Below, piece by piece: positions 24,373 to 36,209 of a DNA stretch of 64,000 bases. Under the pieces are notes generated by a model, which saw nothing but the letters and a program-made list of their open reading frames with translations, was not told the origin of the DNA and did no database searches. Source of the stretch: Isoetes taiwanensis (Eukaryota > Streptophyta > Lycopodiopsida > Isoetales > Isoetaceae); assembly GCA_021234155.1 (NCBI GenBank), contig JAJEKV010000058.1, positions 2,289,060 to 2,353,059 of the forward strand, given 5' to 3'. Position numbers and translations under genes: made by a program. Each line of letters opens with the position of its first letter. Position 1 is the first letter of the stretch.

Positions 24373-25300
24373 CAGCGTATTCATCTAAATTTATGTTGCC
24401 AATGAGATAGCAGATAAGTGGAGGTCGCTGCATGCCCTTTTTTCCCCTCATTGGGCATGCATGCATGCCTTGATTCAGCCCCAATTGCCTCAGCCAAGAT
24501 TTTGATTGATACAGCTAAAGAATCATCAATCCAAGGCGGATTTTCCACTGTATTTCTCTCCAGATTCTATCCACTGTATTTTTGCTGGACTATATTCAAA
24601 GCGAATTTTCCACTGCCACATGCTACAGATTTCAGCAATCATATGGGCAAACGTCAGTGTTAAAGAAATTAACGAGATCTTCAATATGTATTTTAGGATA
24701 TGCGGTAGATAATCTTACAGCTTTCCTTAGCAAATTCCTCAGCTTTTAAACACGCCTGTTAAGATCTTGTTTAAACAAATCTACTTGTTCTACAGCTTTT
24801 CTGATCTTGTCAGCAAGTTGTATGCAAGGTTTAAGTCCATCCTCCACCTTGTTTTCCATGGTTTACAACTTAGCTGCCATCTACCTCTACCTTATAAAAC
24901 TTTCTGAAAGATAAGTTAAAAGCCCTTGTCTTCCTCTATCCAATGTATTTTTCTCCACGATCAATCTGCCACCCTGTATTAAAGCAGATTTTCCACTGTA
25001 TTTTTCTACAGACTCTATCCGCTGTATTTTTCTCCAAGATCAATCTGCCAGACTCTAAGTTTTCTCCACTGTAACTTATTTTAGAACACTTCCTAATGTC
25101 AACAATTTGGCAGTTGCTTAGACAAGGATTTGGCGCTTGCTTAGAAAGATTGCTTAGGGGCGTGGTGGTTACTATTGATCTAACGACATAAGCTCTTATG
25201 GGGCTTCAGGAATTTTTACATATGGGTACAATGCAGCAGCTGCATATGATAGGCCAAGTCAAGCTGGCTATGCTGCAAATGGGTCATTATTTAAAATTTT
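24373..25300. other. CACTA left-arm sequence with a repeated TTTTCCACTGTATTT motif
   Basis: The phrase TTTTCCACTGTATTT and the related CACTGTATTTTTC(T/C) recur several times between 24,540 and 25,060, alternating with AGATTCTATCC and GATCAATCTGCCA. Near 25,217-25,280 the plus-strand frame TYGYNAAAAYDRPSQAGYAA looks like a low-complexity Tyr/Ala-rich protein piece. It may belong with the WW fragment downstream. No complete gene. Confidence 0.4.
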
Positions 25301-28300
25301 CCTAAAAAATGAGATTACTAACCTCCTCAAAATCAAGATAGATCGGTTGTTGGTTCTTCAAGTTTCCTTTATCCTCTTGTTTGATCTTCTTCTTGAACAC
25401 AACGCCAGGGCTAGGTTTCTTCACGTAGTCACTAGCTTTATGTTTTAAAACATAAATGATAGCATAACTATATAATTTTTTAAGCAATGAAATAATAATT
25501 CAAATGAAAATGATCATTTTTTCTATACCTTATGTACTTCATACCCTTTCGCAATCATTTTCTTCTTCCATACTGTATATCCACCATCCTCTTTTATCTT
25601 GCGTACTAGATCGTCTATTGGAAAGGTTCCCCAATCATTGAACTAGAACATCAAAGACATTGATCAAAATACTTAATTTTTACCAATTAATATAGGAAAT
25701 GAGTTCTATAAACAATACAAGCCTGTTGGGATAATGATTATAAGAGGGAAATGGATACGTCAAAGTTCCATGGAGCTTCCCTTTCTACAGCAAGTGCAGC
25801 TTTACAAAATAGTAGCTACCAATCAGCAAATGTAGACAGTAAAAATGTAGCTTGTTGGACAACACATATTGCTCCAGATGGCAGGACATTCTATCACAAC
25901 CCTCTGACTGGAGCTACTCAATGGGATAAACCTGCCACGTTAATGTTCACAGAGACACAACAACGGACACCTCGTGAGACAAAGAAGAATCATATTTGCG
26001 GTTGTAATCGCCATCCGTCCCAAGAAATGGACATCACAGGACAAATGTAGGTCGGGCAAGCTCAAACACAAGAGTCATCTCGTCAACCTCAGGTCCAACA
26101 AGGCCAACAATATATTCCAACGTCTGGACAAATGCCAAAGACAAATTCTAACCCAAAGTCGCTAGGGCGATTCGAGCATGTTGCATCACAAGATTTGCGA
26201 TGCCGTTCGACAACCACCGTATTTCTCAAATTCACAATTACCTTTCACAAAGAAGAAAGCCAGTCTCAAATGCAAGGTAGTTTGCAGCCTCATATGTTGC
26301 GTGCTACTTGAAAGCCAATGCATTCATCTTTCCAAGGGCAAAAGTGCAACAACAATCAATTGTTGTGGGAGACACCACACGTGCCTCCAAATAAAACTAT
26401 CCGGCAGATTCAACAATTGTCCCAATCTCAAAGTCTGTCCCCACAAGGTCTTTCTTATATTACACCCTCTAGCTTTTAGCACGTTTCTTAGGCTTACATG
26501 TTCTTAATATTCATTTATAACAAAGATCGGTCAATCAAAAGCCACCATTGTCAGATTCTCTCGGTTTCTTCAAAGTCAATAGCTTCTACAACTGCTGGGC
26601 CACAAGGTTTGTGTATATTTATTTATTTATCTTATCTTCTCCATAGGCGCATTAAAAAGGGAATTCCCCAAACCATGTGCATAAGTGCAGACTTTTTCTT
26701 TGCTCGGGGGTTGTCAAGCTTACTTAATGAGGAAAGCGATCGTAAACCAGTGCCCCTTTACTTGCCCTACATCCAAGGGCTTATTTTGGTACCAATCACT
26801 TTCGAAGGCATGGTGATAAGCGCTTTCTATAACATCATGTAAATAAAATGAACATTAAAAGCGAAGAGATGACTATTTTCTCGTGCAATACTGGGATCGG
26901 GCATTATGATCCCTCCACAAGCAAACTTTTAAGACATGCCGGGATTAAAAAACATGTAGATAACTATTGTGTAGAGCATGAGAAAACATGAGCAAACAGT
27001 CAAACATGAGCAAGAGCTAAGATGCAAAATCTTGGCTCATGCTTTAATCAATTATTTTTTATTTCCACCATTGAAGGTAAAACCACAGATTGAAAAAAGA
27101 ATTCAACATTAACTTGTTTGTAAGCATTCTATCAGACATTCTAACCAATTCTTGACTTGTCAAAGATGCTGCAACATTTTCAAATCAGCTAAGATACAGT
27201 GCCACTACCAAAGACTTGTCTAGGCAAAAGCAACGCTCTAGACAGTTGTAATTTGCAGAGATGGGCTTGCTTAGAGCAAAAGGTCAAGCTGCCTTCATGA
27301 GGAATTTTTCACCAATTTGCCATTGCAGATCATCATTCAATGTGCTGGGGCCGGAAACTATTTCTATTTGATTCAAGAAAAAAGGAAATGGACTTACAAA
27401 CTTGGATCTGATAGACATGTCCCCGCCAGATCCTGTGCGTTGCCTCGTAACACGCTTTGCAGCTGCATCTCTTTGCTTTTGATAGACGCGATTGCATTGT
27501 GCGACGAACCTTTCCCATACCTCTTTGCTCACTTTCAAGGGACAACAATCCTTACCAGCCGCATCTCTTACCGCTAAGTTGTCCCCGCACTAAACCGTGA
27601 TGTTAAATACTTATGCTAAAGAATATAATTATCTGAAAAAACAAAAGCTAAGCATTGTAAAAATAATTACCTGTAATGCCTCCACCTCTTAGCTAGCAAC
27701 TTGTTGAGCTCAAATTCATTTAAACCTTGTCCAAAGTTATCGATAATGTACCTTAGAGCTCTTTCTCGATGGCGTGGTTTCACTTGCCTCCAGGTTTTAT
27801 CAACCTCGTGACAATATGCCTTCATTGCATTTGTGGCTTGTTCGATGAATTCTTTTCCAGCATCATCGAGAAATGGCATGCCTTTATAATAATACACCTA
27901 TTTAAAAGCATTAAAGTATTCCGAGCATTAATTCTATCAATATATTAATCATCAAATAGTTCAAAATAGAGAATACCTTAAAAAAAGACAAAAAGAAATG
28001 CATACCTCAGACTTGGATAGTTTCTTAAATTGGACGTTATATGACAGATTGATCTCCTCCGGATAATCTTGATCGTGCTTGATCTGATTCTCGCCCTCAT
28101 CAAAAGAATGAGCAGATTCTCAATCGAGTCGCTTTCCTCCTCGAGGATGAACCGCCAAAACAACGTGTCTTTTGAGGACGATGTGGATCTTTCTTCTTAT
28201 TTGCACGCTTCCTGCCTTGTCTTGACGACTCTCCTGCCCCTGACATACCTTCTGAAATGCTGCTCCTCCTTCGTGCTTTTAGGAGTTTCAAGCTATAAAA

Positions 28301-29611
28301 TGACAAGAAAGATTAACGAATATACAAGCAATGTAAGTACAAAACAAACCATGCAAAAACAAATCCAAACATGTTATTGCCACAGCCTAACACACTATTC
28401 CAAAGCATACGACTCTGATTCCAAAGTTTTAACAATACAGGAGAATTCAAATGGAGAATTCAATACAGGAGAATTCCAATGGGACTTTTACAGAAAAGGA
28501 AGAATTTGGAGGCTTTGTTTACAAAAATCAAGAATCAAGGAACAATAGATCGCCTTTAATGAGTCGCCAAGTCTGCCTTTAAGCACTATTCCCTGTGATG
28601 TAGAATCAAAGATTAACGATCGCTTTGTCCAAAGACCCTATTATGAAAAAAAAAACAACACCATATTCTACAGCCCCATGCAAATATTTACACTGCACTG
28701 CAGCACCAACAGACAGCCCTCTGCAAGCAAACAATAGTTGGAAAAAATGTTGATTTATGAAAAAAAGAAACCTCAAGAACCTACACAAAAGGGAGAAGCG
28801 ATTCAACACCAAAGCCTTCGCCTTCAACAAAACAGACTGTGAGCATCATAATTACAATAAGCATCCACCAGAAATTTTATCCAACTGTACTTCAAATGGA
28901 CAGCCACATAAGACCACCAATCAAATATAACACATCATTTAGAGAATAAAGTATGGACTGTTTGATAAAGAAAGGCAAGGATTCACACCTGGACATTCTG
29001 GCTTTGGCCTTTTTTCTTTGTAACAGCAGCAGTAAATCGAAACATTAACAAATATAAAGAATCTTACCTGTCAACTAAGATGTCTCTTTCTTGTTGTTCT
29101 TCGTTATTTCCAGGTTCCCTTTGCCTGATTTCAAGACTTCTCCTTACACGTTTCTCCATTTCATCAAAGAAATCTTGATAGATTTCACTAGGCATATTAC
29201 CAAAAAATGTGGCCATTCTTTCCTCTCTAGCATGGTCGTCATTTTCTGCCCCTGCCCGATTGCCAGAAGCATGGGCTTTGCCCTTACCTTTGTCTTGTCC
29301 ACCAGCCACTGAGACAATATAACCAAAGCTTAAAATGGAAACTTTTCCACAATTAATCGTAGTGTAGGTTCCATAGAATCTTACTGGATTGGAGGAACTT
29401 GGTGGAGAGCGAGCGCTAGATGGCCGACACAGCACAAGAGGAGAGACGCTGATTCTGGAGAGGCCGATTCTGATACTGATCGAAATTTGGCGCCAGGTTG
29501 ATTTCTAATCTTGGCATTCTTATCATTTTCGGTGGGTTCATAGATTCGATCGATTCCTCCCATTAAGCCTGGTCGGTGGATTCGTTTTTGTGACATCCGG
29601 TATTCTTTCAA
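25300..29611 (-). CDS. CACTA leftward gene: TNPA-like DNA-binding protein, multi-exon
   Basis: Exon-like blocks run leftward from the central spacer. 29,611-29,070 contains REERMATFFGNMPSEIYQDF and ends VDR|GTAAGATTC. 28,290-28,017 has a basic segment (KRANKKKDPHRPQKTR) and then DYPEEINLSYNVQFKKLSKS before GTATGC. 27,897-27,670 has VDKTWRQVKPRHRERALRYI and FGQGLNEFELNKLLAKRW. 27,580-27,284 has VSKEVWERFVAQCNRVYQKQ. 25,640-25,515 and 25,450-25,320 carry further Lys-rich pieces (GGYTVWKKKMIAKGYEVHK). The W-x-x-F-V and Lys/Arg-rich style is that of plant En/Spm TNPA-type (Ptta) proteins, which bind subterminal motifs. Exon joins are approximate, and a few frames conflict, so whether it is intact is uncertain. 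Confidence 0.55.
25751..26170 (+). pseudogene. WW-domain (FCA-like) gene fragment inside the CACTA element
   Basis: The reading contains CWTTHIAPDGRTFYHNPLTG followed by ATQWDKP. The two tryptophans (about 25,856 and 25,918), with the G-R-x-F-Y-H-N core between them, define a WW domain, which binds proline-rich ligands. After a frame change, a Gln-rich tail follows (QESSRQPQVQQGQQYIPT). A WW domain followed by a Gln-rich tail is reminiscent of the plant RNA-binding flowering regulator FCA, but other WW proteins fit too. No RNA-recognition motif was found here. It lies opposite to the leftward CACTA gene, probably in one of its introns, and looks like a captured host fragment. Confidence 0.6.
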
Positions 29612-29935
29612 TAGTCTAGAAAAACCATTAAGCCCTTAAAAAAAACCCTAAACCTTCAATAGTCTAGAAAAACCATTAAGCCCTTAAAAAAGGACCCTAA
29701 ACCCTAAATAGGAAAATGTAAAATATAGGTTTGGGCTGGTTTGAACCATTGGATATCCTAAGTTTTTTTAATTTAAAGTTAAGAACGTTGCTAGAGTTTA
29801 ATTTGTTAAACCTTCAATTCCTTGTTGCATGTTGGCATTCATTCATTTTTCATGTTACTAGGTCTATATTAGCATATTGCACCTTCTTATCACGTTTATA
29901 CTTTTGTTGGCATTTTCACAGTTGTTTTCTCACTA
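29608..29935. promoter_or_regulatory. Divergent promoter region of the CACTA element
   Basis: The spacer lies between the leftward TNPA-like gene and the rightward genes. It holds a ~50-bp tandem duplication (TCAATAGTCTAGAAAAACC at about 29,608 and 29,658), each copy ending in AAACCCTAAA telobox motifs. Teloboxes are common in promoters of plant genes active in dividing cells. A single bidirectional control region is inferred. Confidence 0.45.
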
Positions 29936-30243
29936 TGAATGATAGTGGCACCACCAACACTAGTAGCGGAAATGATTATTTACCAGGTCGTGCATCCTCG
30001 TCTTCATCTTCCTCTTCATCTTCATCCTTTTTATCGCCCCGACGAAGACACAGAAAAAGACCTAGAAATGATCCCATTGAGGCATTGTACCTCAGTCGCG
30101 AAAGTTGTTGGTGCAATACATGTCGTGGTAGTGCTGCACGTTCTTATCATGTTCGTCAAGAACATGAGGCAAGATATGGCATGTGGCAAAATAGGCCACA
30201 ACAAAGTGACGAAGAATGTCGGCTTGAGCAAGAAGCCAATGAG
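29936..30243 (+). CDS. First exon of the rightward CACTA gene, Ser-rich with Cys/His pairs
   Basis: ATG at 29,936 starts MNDSGTTNTSSGNDYLPGR, then a long serine tract, a basic patch (RRRHRKRPRND), and CWCNTCRGSAARSYHVRQEH, whose C-x2-C and H-x4-H spacing hints at a zinc finger. The exon ends GAG|GTATGC at 30,243, and a TTTGCAG acceptor follows at 30,348. It probably forms the N-terminus of either the SET-like protein or the transposase; the downstream frame changes leave that open. Confidence 0.5.
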
Positions 30244-30348
30244 GTATGCTACATATACTTTCTCAATAGAATAAAAAACAGTGACCGATGTATAGAACAA
30301 CTTTTGTTTAGTTGGCACATGCATTTGATTTTTTCAATTCTTTGCAGT

Positions 30349-31263
30349 TTATTATGTCAGGAAAAAATAGTGCACGGAACTTTATGCTAGCTGATGAAGA
30401 ACCTAGATGTAGTCTTATCAACTCAGTAGAGGGAGCACAAAATTCTAGTATGAAGGACCTTGCTTTGCAGAGCCATAGCCTCAGATCAAGTACATGTGTT
30501 TGCACTAGGTCTAACACCGCAAAGAATGCGACTCAAAACTCGATTTGCTACTCTAGATTTGGAACATGTTAATGAGACTAAAAATGATCTTGTTATGTCA
30601 ATGCCTGAAGCTTTGCTAGAAAAAATAATACCTTATAATCGTAAGATACACGGATGCTTAGAAGGAAAATTGCCCTCAATGTTACAAGAGTTTTATTATT
30701 GGGGCCGCAAGTACATGATAGCTCCATCCATTTTGAAACCCGATGCAGGAAGAAGCTTATATATAATGGAACCAGTTAATGTGCCCAAGACAAATAATTC
30801 TGTCACATTGATGGCTTATGGGGGTCCTGCTTATGACTGGGGGACCTGGCATGAATTAGCTTCATGGATGCCAAGCATGTCAACATATGGGATTGCATCA
30901 AATGCAGCATCATTGAGAGAAGCTGGGATTAAGTCTCGAGATGCCCGGATATATGTTGATGGGAGGCCACAATTACATGGCAACATTGCAGGATTAATTA
31001 ACAGTTCATGTGGCATTTATGGTGTGCTTCCTAATGCAGAATTTGTTGAAGTAGATTGCACCGAACCTCTTCCACAATACATGGAAGGTCCCATAGTTGG
31101 GACCTATGTTGTTGTTTGTGCTACACGTAGTTTAAAGCCTGGTGACGAGCTGTTAATTCATTATAATTGAGAAGGCCTACTCCTGGAGGGTTCAACGCCT
31201 TAGAAATGGGGGTCCTATTATGGTTCCTCGTGGAAGGCCTCATAAGGACAGAAAAAATGTGTA
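30349..31263 (+). CDS. SET-domain-like protein carried by the CACTA element
   Basis: The main frame (30,460-31,170) encodes PEALLEKIIPYNRKIHGCLE, then a region ending in SET-type motifs: DARIYVDGRPQLHGN, GNIAGLINSSC (30,979-31,011) followed by PNAEF, and VVCATRSLKPGDELLIHYN (ending 31,167). These correspond to the GN-x-x-R-x-x-N-H-S-C-x-P-N-A knot and the G-E-E-L-x-x-D-Y end of SET lysine methyltransferases. The essential Asn, Cys and final Tyr are present; the His of NHSC is Ser. A TGA right after HYN can be bypassed by a one-base shift into AYSWRVQRLRNGGPIMVPRG, ending at 31,263. Upstream there is another frame change near 30,465. SET enzymes methylate lysines, often on histone tails. Activity here is unproven. 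Confidence 0.65.
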
Positions 31264-31489
31264 ATTAGTAGACTCTGATATGTTAAGGTTGGCTTTATTT
31301 TCCTTTGACATTTTGTGGTGTGTTGAACTTCTTATTCCGTATATGCTTTCATATTGCTTACAATGGAATGAATGTTGTACACGGGTGTTTTATAAGATTT
31401 TACGGTCTCATTCTTATCTTCATTCTATTGTATAATAGCACCTCTAATATAAAAATGGCAACTATATTTCATGATGTTATATATTCAGT

Positions 31490-34400
31490 CCACCGATGAT
31501 GAATCATTGCATGGAGAGCCATCGAATTCAAACAGTTCTTTCATTGGTGGGGACGGATACATGAGACCATTACAAATTATTTTCCAATAGGTGAACGTAC
31601 GTAAGATTATAATGGTGTTGACAATGGGTTTAGGGATAAGGCAAATTCCTACATAACGAGGCAACAACCCCATTGTATCCAAATGCTTGTGGCGTGTCTC
31701 GCCTTGCCACATGTTTGCTAATTTTGAATCTTCAACATAAAGTTGGTTGGAGCAACAACAGTGTCTCTGAGCTTTTCAGGTATATGTGTACAACTTTTAT
31801 AACTTGCATTTTCTTAAGCACACAATTATTAATAACTACTGACATTTGAAAAAATTGATTTAGTTTACTAGGCAAAATACTACCAGATGGGCATTGTCTT
31901 CCAAAGTCAAGGAGAGAGGCAAGAGAGTTGTTTCGTTCATTGGGCCTAGAATATAATTGTATACATGCGTGCATCAATGATTGCATATTATTTCGCAACA
32001 ACTATGCGGGAGATCAATCATGTCCAAAGTGCAATGAGCCACGCTATGAGGAGGGCGCGAGGTCGAAGGTGGCAAGAAAAACATTGGCGACACATGCCTA
32101 TCATTTCTCATTTACGCCATATATGTTTCGATCTCCATCCCTTGCCTCATTTATGGACTATCATGCAAAGAACCGCAAAGCATGATGGGAAAATGAGGAT
32201 GCCCGCAGATGGAGAGTCATGGAAAAATATCGAAGAAAAGTGGCCACAATTTAAATTGGAGTCTCAACATTAGACTTGGACTAGGACTAGATGGAATATG
32301 CCCCCGGGATCTATGTCATCAAAACATAGTGTGTGGCCGTGAGTCGTTGTTAACTACAATATTCCACCGCGGATGGCTACCAAACCCGGGTCATATCATG
32401 TTGACGCTTGATTGTTCCGTACTTATTTGACTTTTTACTCAAGAGCTATTTATAAATATGAAATGAATTGAAATGACTTGACTTGAATGGAATGGAGAAG
32501 ATGCAAATTGTTGAAGTCGTTCAAATTTATTTACCAATAAATGTGTATGCATTTTGTAGGAAAATATCAAGTTAAAAATATGGATGTCTATATGGAACCT
32601 TTGGTAGAGGAATTGGAATTGTTATGGAAGGGGATTCATATGTATGACATTTCAAGAGAGCCACATGATTTCACGCTACATGGTATGCTATGTTTCACTA
32701 TTCATGACTATCCGTGCTTTTCTCAGAAGCATCCGGTAAGTTCTATTTACAAATGGCATGGTTTAGAAATCTTTGGATTGTTCAAAAATCATAGTAAAAT
32801 TTTTGTTATTTGTAACACAACAGGTCTACAAACGAGTGGAGCATATGGTTGTTCTTCATGTGGAACTAGCCTAACATCGTATAGATCCAAACATCTCAAG
32901 AAGCAAATATACTTTGGTCACAAGAAATATTTGCCTGAAGAGCATCATGCACGCATGGAGGTGATGCCGCCACCAAAACGTTGGACAAGTAGGGATTGGT
33001 CGGATGCTTGGCAGAATGCAAATCCAAATTTGGATTACTTGGCCAATGCCGGAGAAAGCAATACAAATCTCCCACCTGGAATGAAACGTTTATCTATATT
33101 TTATCGATTAGAGTACTGGCCAGACTTGGAAGTCGTGCATTTACTGGATCCTATGCATATATTCAAGAACATTGCACACTCTCTTTGGGAGGCATCTAAC
33201 CGTGAATGGGAAACATTAGGAGCTAGAGAGGACCTTAAGGAAAGAGGAATAAGAAGAGATTTATGGCCAAATGAGAGGGCTGGCAGAGGAAGCACATGGA
33301 AAAAGGGACCTTGGGTGTTAGAGAAATAACAACTTGCAACAGTGCATAAGAGAATACAAAAAAGTCGAACACCGACTGGATATGGTGCATCCCTAAGAAA
33401 AGCGTTTACAAAAGATGGAGATCTTAGTGGGCTGAAAACACACGATTGGCACAAATTTCTTCAGGTAATTTATTCTTCACTTTTAATGATTGGAATTACA
33501 TAGTTGCACGCGATGAACTATTGTTTGTTGTTGTAGCATATTCTTCCATGCGCCATTGGAAACTATTTAACACCGCAATAAGGAGTATCATATACCGATT
33601 AGGAAAATTGCGGAGATGGGTATCCTCAAAGGAAATTGATGTCTCTGAGATTATAAAGATGGAGGAGGAAGCTATTTTACTTTTATGTGATATTGAAAAG
33701 GAGTTCCCTACTAGCTTCTTAGATCTACAAGTATGACATTATCCTTACCCCCATGTTTTTCCATGTTGACATGCATATATTTTGCTAACTAATGAGATGA
33801 GATGATGACATTGATGTAGGTGCACTTATTAATACACATTCCAAATGAGATTAAATTAGCCGGACCTACCCCCGCGACGATGGATGTTCTTCCTCGAAAT
33901 GCTATATGAAGGTGCTCAAAGGATTTGTACGCCAAATGGCTAAGCCGTATAAGGTGTATATGGGTCAAGGTCATCTCGCACAAGAAACTCTTTTCTTCTT
34001 GAATGATGTGACCATTGCATGCAATCCGGATGGCCTTAAAATGTGGGAGGAAAAAGAGGCAGATGAGATTATATCGGAAGTTTTACAAGGCAATGGTGTG
34101 GAGCAGAATCTAACTGATGAAATGTTTCGTTCTGTAAATGCCTTTATCATAAATAACACAACAACTTTGCAACCTTGGCGAGATATGAGGAAGCACGAAG
34201 GAATGGCTCACACAGACGTGGTTCAACAATTGAACAATGTGCTTTGGCAGATACCATGACCAATGATTGGTTATTAGCCCGTATGGATGAAGCAAGAGAA
34301 AGTGGACAAGTCATTCCGGATGATGATTACGAGATTGCTATTGGATGGAAAACTTGATTTTGCTAATTACACTTTTGTTATTTAGGCGCGATTTCATACA

Positions 34401-35284
34401 TCTATGTGGGCTTACTGGACAACACTTTCGTGATCGAGGTGTTGATAAACATAGAGTTACTTTTGACTCTGGAATCATGGCACACTTTGAGCAAAAGAGT
34501 CAAGCAAGCAGTAGGGATCGTAACCTTATTGATGGTGAATTATGCTATGTTGGAACCATATCCAATATCATTGAGTTAAACTATCTGGACATTTCATGTA
34601 AATGTCTTGAAAGCAAAGTGGTTCGTGAGTTGTTTATAGAGGTCGGGAAGAACAATAAAAACACATGCTTCTAGATTTATGGAGATTGACTCCACTAAAG
34701 TGCTAGCGGATATGGATGAGCCATTTGTTTTTCCAAATCAAGTTGAGCAAGTTTCTTTCATCCGCATCCCGACAATAATGATTGGTGGATCGCTATACAT
34801 TCTCAACCTAGATCCCGTCCGCAGATTGGAAATCCCCGCAATTGAAGACAACATTGAGCCAATATCTGATGATGAAGATCGGCAACCGGAGCATATAGCA
34901 GAGGATTTCACACTTGTAATAGAAAGGGACGTTGATCATGATGTATCACACTTCGATACTATCGAAGGCAATACTACACCTATATGGGATAATGAAGGTG
35001 CAAATGATTCATTACCTCAACCATCAGATATTAATGATGATATAAATGAAGGAGATACTGATTTTATTTTTCGACCTCCAATGATGAATTCTCCTCCACG
35101 AGATGGGGCTGGAAGCAGTGGGCAACTAAGTGACAATGGCATTAGTGATGACTACATTGAAGACGAAGAAGTTCCAAGCATTGCTTCACGTTCTAATTTG
35201 CGTCCAAATTTGTGCTTGCATTTGGATGATGATGAGTTGGACGATATTGAGCATGATATTGAAGACCAGTTCAATGCTTTATGA
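31490..35284 (+). pseudogene. TNP2-type CACTA transposase, broken in places
   Basis: Recognisable blocks in order: LPKSRREARELFRSLGLEY and CPKCNEPRYEEG (31,880-32,060), then KHDGKMRMPADGESWKNIEE (about 32,175-32,230), then IRLGLGLDGICP (about 32,265-32,300, with a putative catalytic Asp). 32,541-33,329 has TLHGMLCFTIHDYPCF, GAYGCSSCGTSL and HLLDPMHIFKNIAHSLWE (with a second Asp). The DUF4218 part (33,420-34,000) has LKTHDWHKFLQ, IEKEFPTSFLDLQ and KVLKGFVRQMAKPYKVYMGQ. The C-terminal part has YLDISCKC and DMDEPFVFPNQVEQVSF, with an acidic tail to 35,284. This is the Transposase_21/TNP2 family, which cuts at the CACTA ends. Several segments are joined only through frame changes (near 32,100, 33,570 and 33,900), beyond the introns one can see. 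It is probably inactive. Confidence 0.85.
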
Positions 35285-35299
35285 CAATTATGTTGAATA

Positions 35300-36206
35300 T
35301 TATGTAAAAGTCTGCTCTAAATTGCTTTTCTTGTAGTTTATTTAGTTGTATAACACCTAAGAATATATATGCATATGTTTATAATTTGGGAACTTGTAAA
35401 TGATAGGCTAGCAATGCTCCCAAGTCGGAAGGTGTCCCTATTTATCTTCTTGAACTGCCCTTAAGGCGAGATGCTTTTCATTTTCCAAAGCTTCTGCAAG
35501 ATCATTTGTAGAATGCACTAATAGTTTGTAATAAGGTGTGCATAGTATGGTGTGCATTGAGGTTGAAGTCAAGGTCTAATAAGCTATGCATAGTATGGTG
35601 TGCCAGTCTAATTGAATATCATAAAATGTTTATTTGCAATGTTGTTTTCCTTATAATAGCTAGTGGCACATTTGTGTCAGACTTAGCCCCTTTTGCGTCA
35701 AGATGTCTATGCATTTCTAATTCACAATGTCACTGTATTGACACTTCTTTGACGCAATCATGATATGTAAGTGCCACAATATATAATAGAAAGTGGATAT
35801 AAAATTGCCGATGTGTCTGACACTGTAAAATGACACAAACGTGTTACAAAAGGTGACAAAAGCTATCATAAAATGTGACACAAAAGCATTACAAAATTGA
35901 CTTAAAACTTTAGAATTAGCGACGTTATAGTGGACGTAAACTTATTGTTATTCGTGACTTAAATTATGTCACAATCCTTTCACAATACATGATGTAATCG
36001 TCATTACAAATGCTAACGAAAAAGTAATAAAATTTTGACACAAATATGTGACAAAAAAGGACGTTGTTGTTGACACAACTACACTGACACAAGTATTGAC
36101 GCAATCAAATTAATTTGTGTCACTTTCAAGCTTCTGACACAAATCTGACGAACCTTAAGAGGTAGTGACGCAGGGCTTGACACAAAAAGCCTATCCTCTT
36201 GTAGTG
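35300..36206. repeat. CACTA right subterminal repeat zone and terminal repeat
   Basis: From about 35,650 to the end, TGTGTCA, TGACACAA, TGACGCAA and GTGACA motifs recur every 15-40 bp in both orientations. The final TIR reads, inverted, CACTACAA...GGCTTTTTGTGTC. No gene. Confidence 0.8.
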
Positions 36207-36209
36207 AGC
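36207..36209. repeat. CACTA target-site duplication, right copy (AGC)
   Basis: AGC directly follows GTAGTG and matches the three bases before the left end. Confidence 0.9.

Larger units (their letters stand above)
22771..36206 (+). mobile_element. Complete CACTA (En/Spm) transposon, 13.4 kb
   Basis: It begins CACTACAAATG and ends in the inverse of CACTACAAGAG, with AGC target duplications on both sides. Terminal inverted repeats are imperfect over about 28 bp. Both ends carry many subterminal TGTGTCA / TGACGC motifs in either orientation, as bound by TNPA-like proteins. It holds a leftward TNPA-like gene, a rightward SET-like ORF, a rightward TNP2 transposase gene, and host-like fragments (PPR, WW). 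It sits inside the H3-like ORF of the Ty3 element, so it is younger than that element. Frame breaks in TNP2 suggest it is no longer autonomous. Confidence 0.93.

Noticed and set aside
29731-30390. 219-codon plus frame starting upstream of 29,936
   Set aside because: Its first part is hydrophobic T-rich spacer and its last part runs through an intron; only 29,936-30,243 looks coding.
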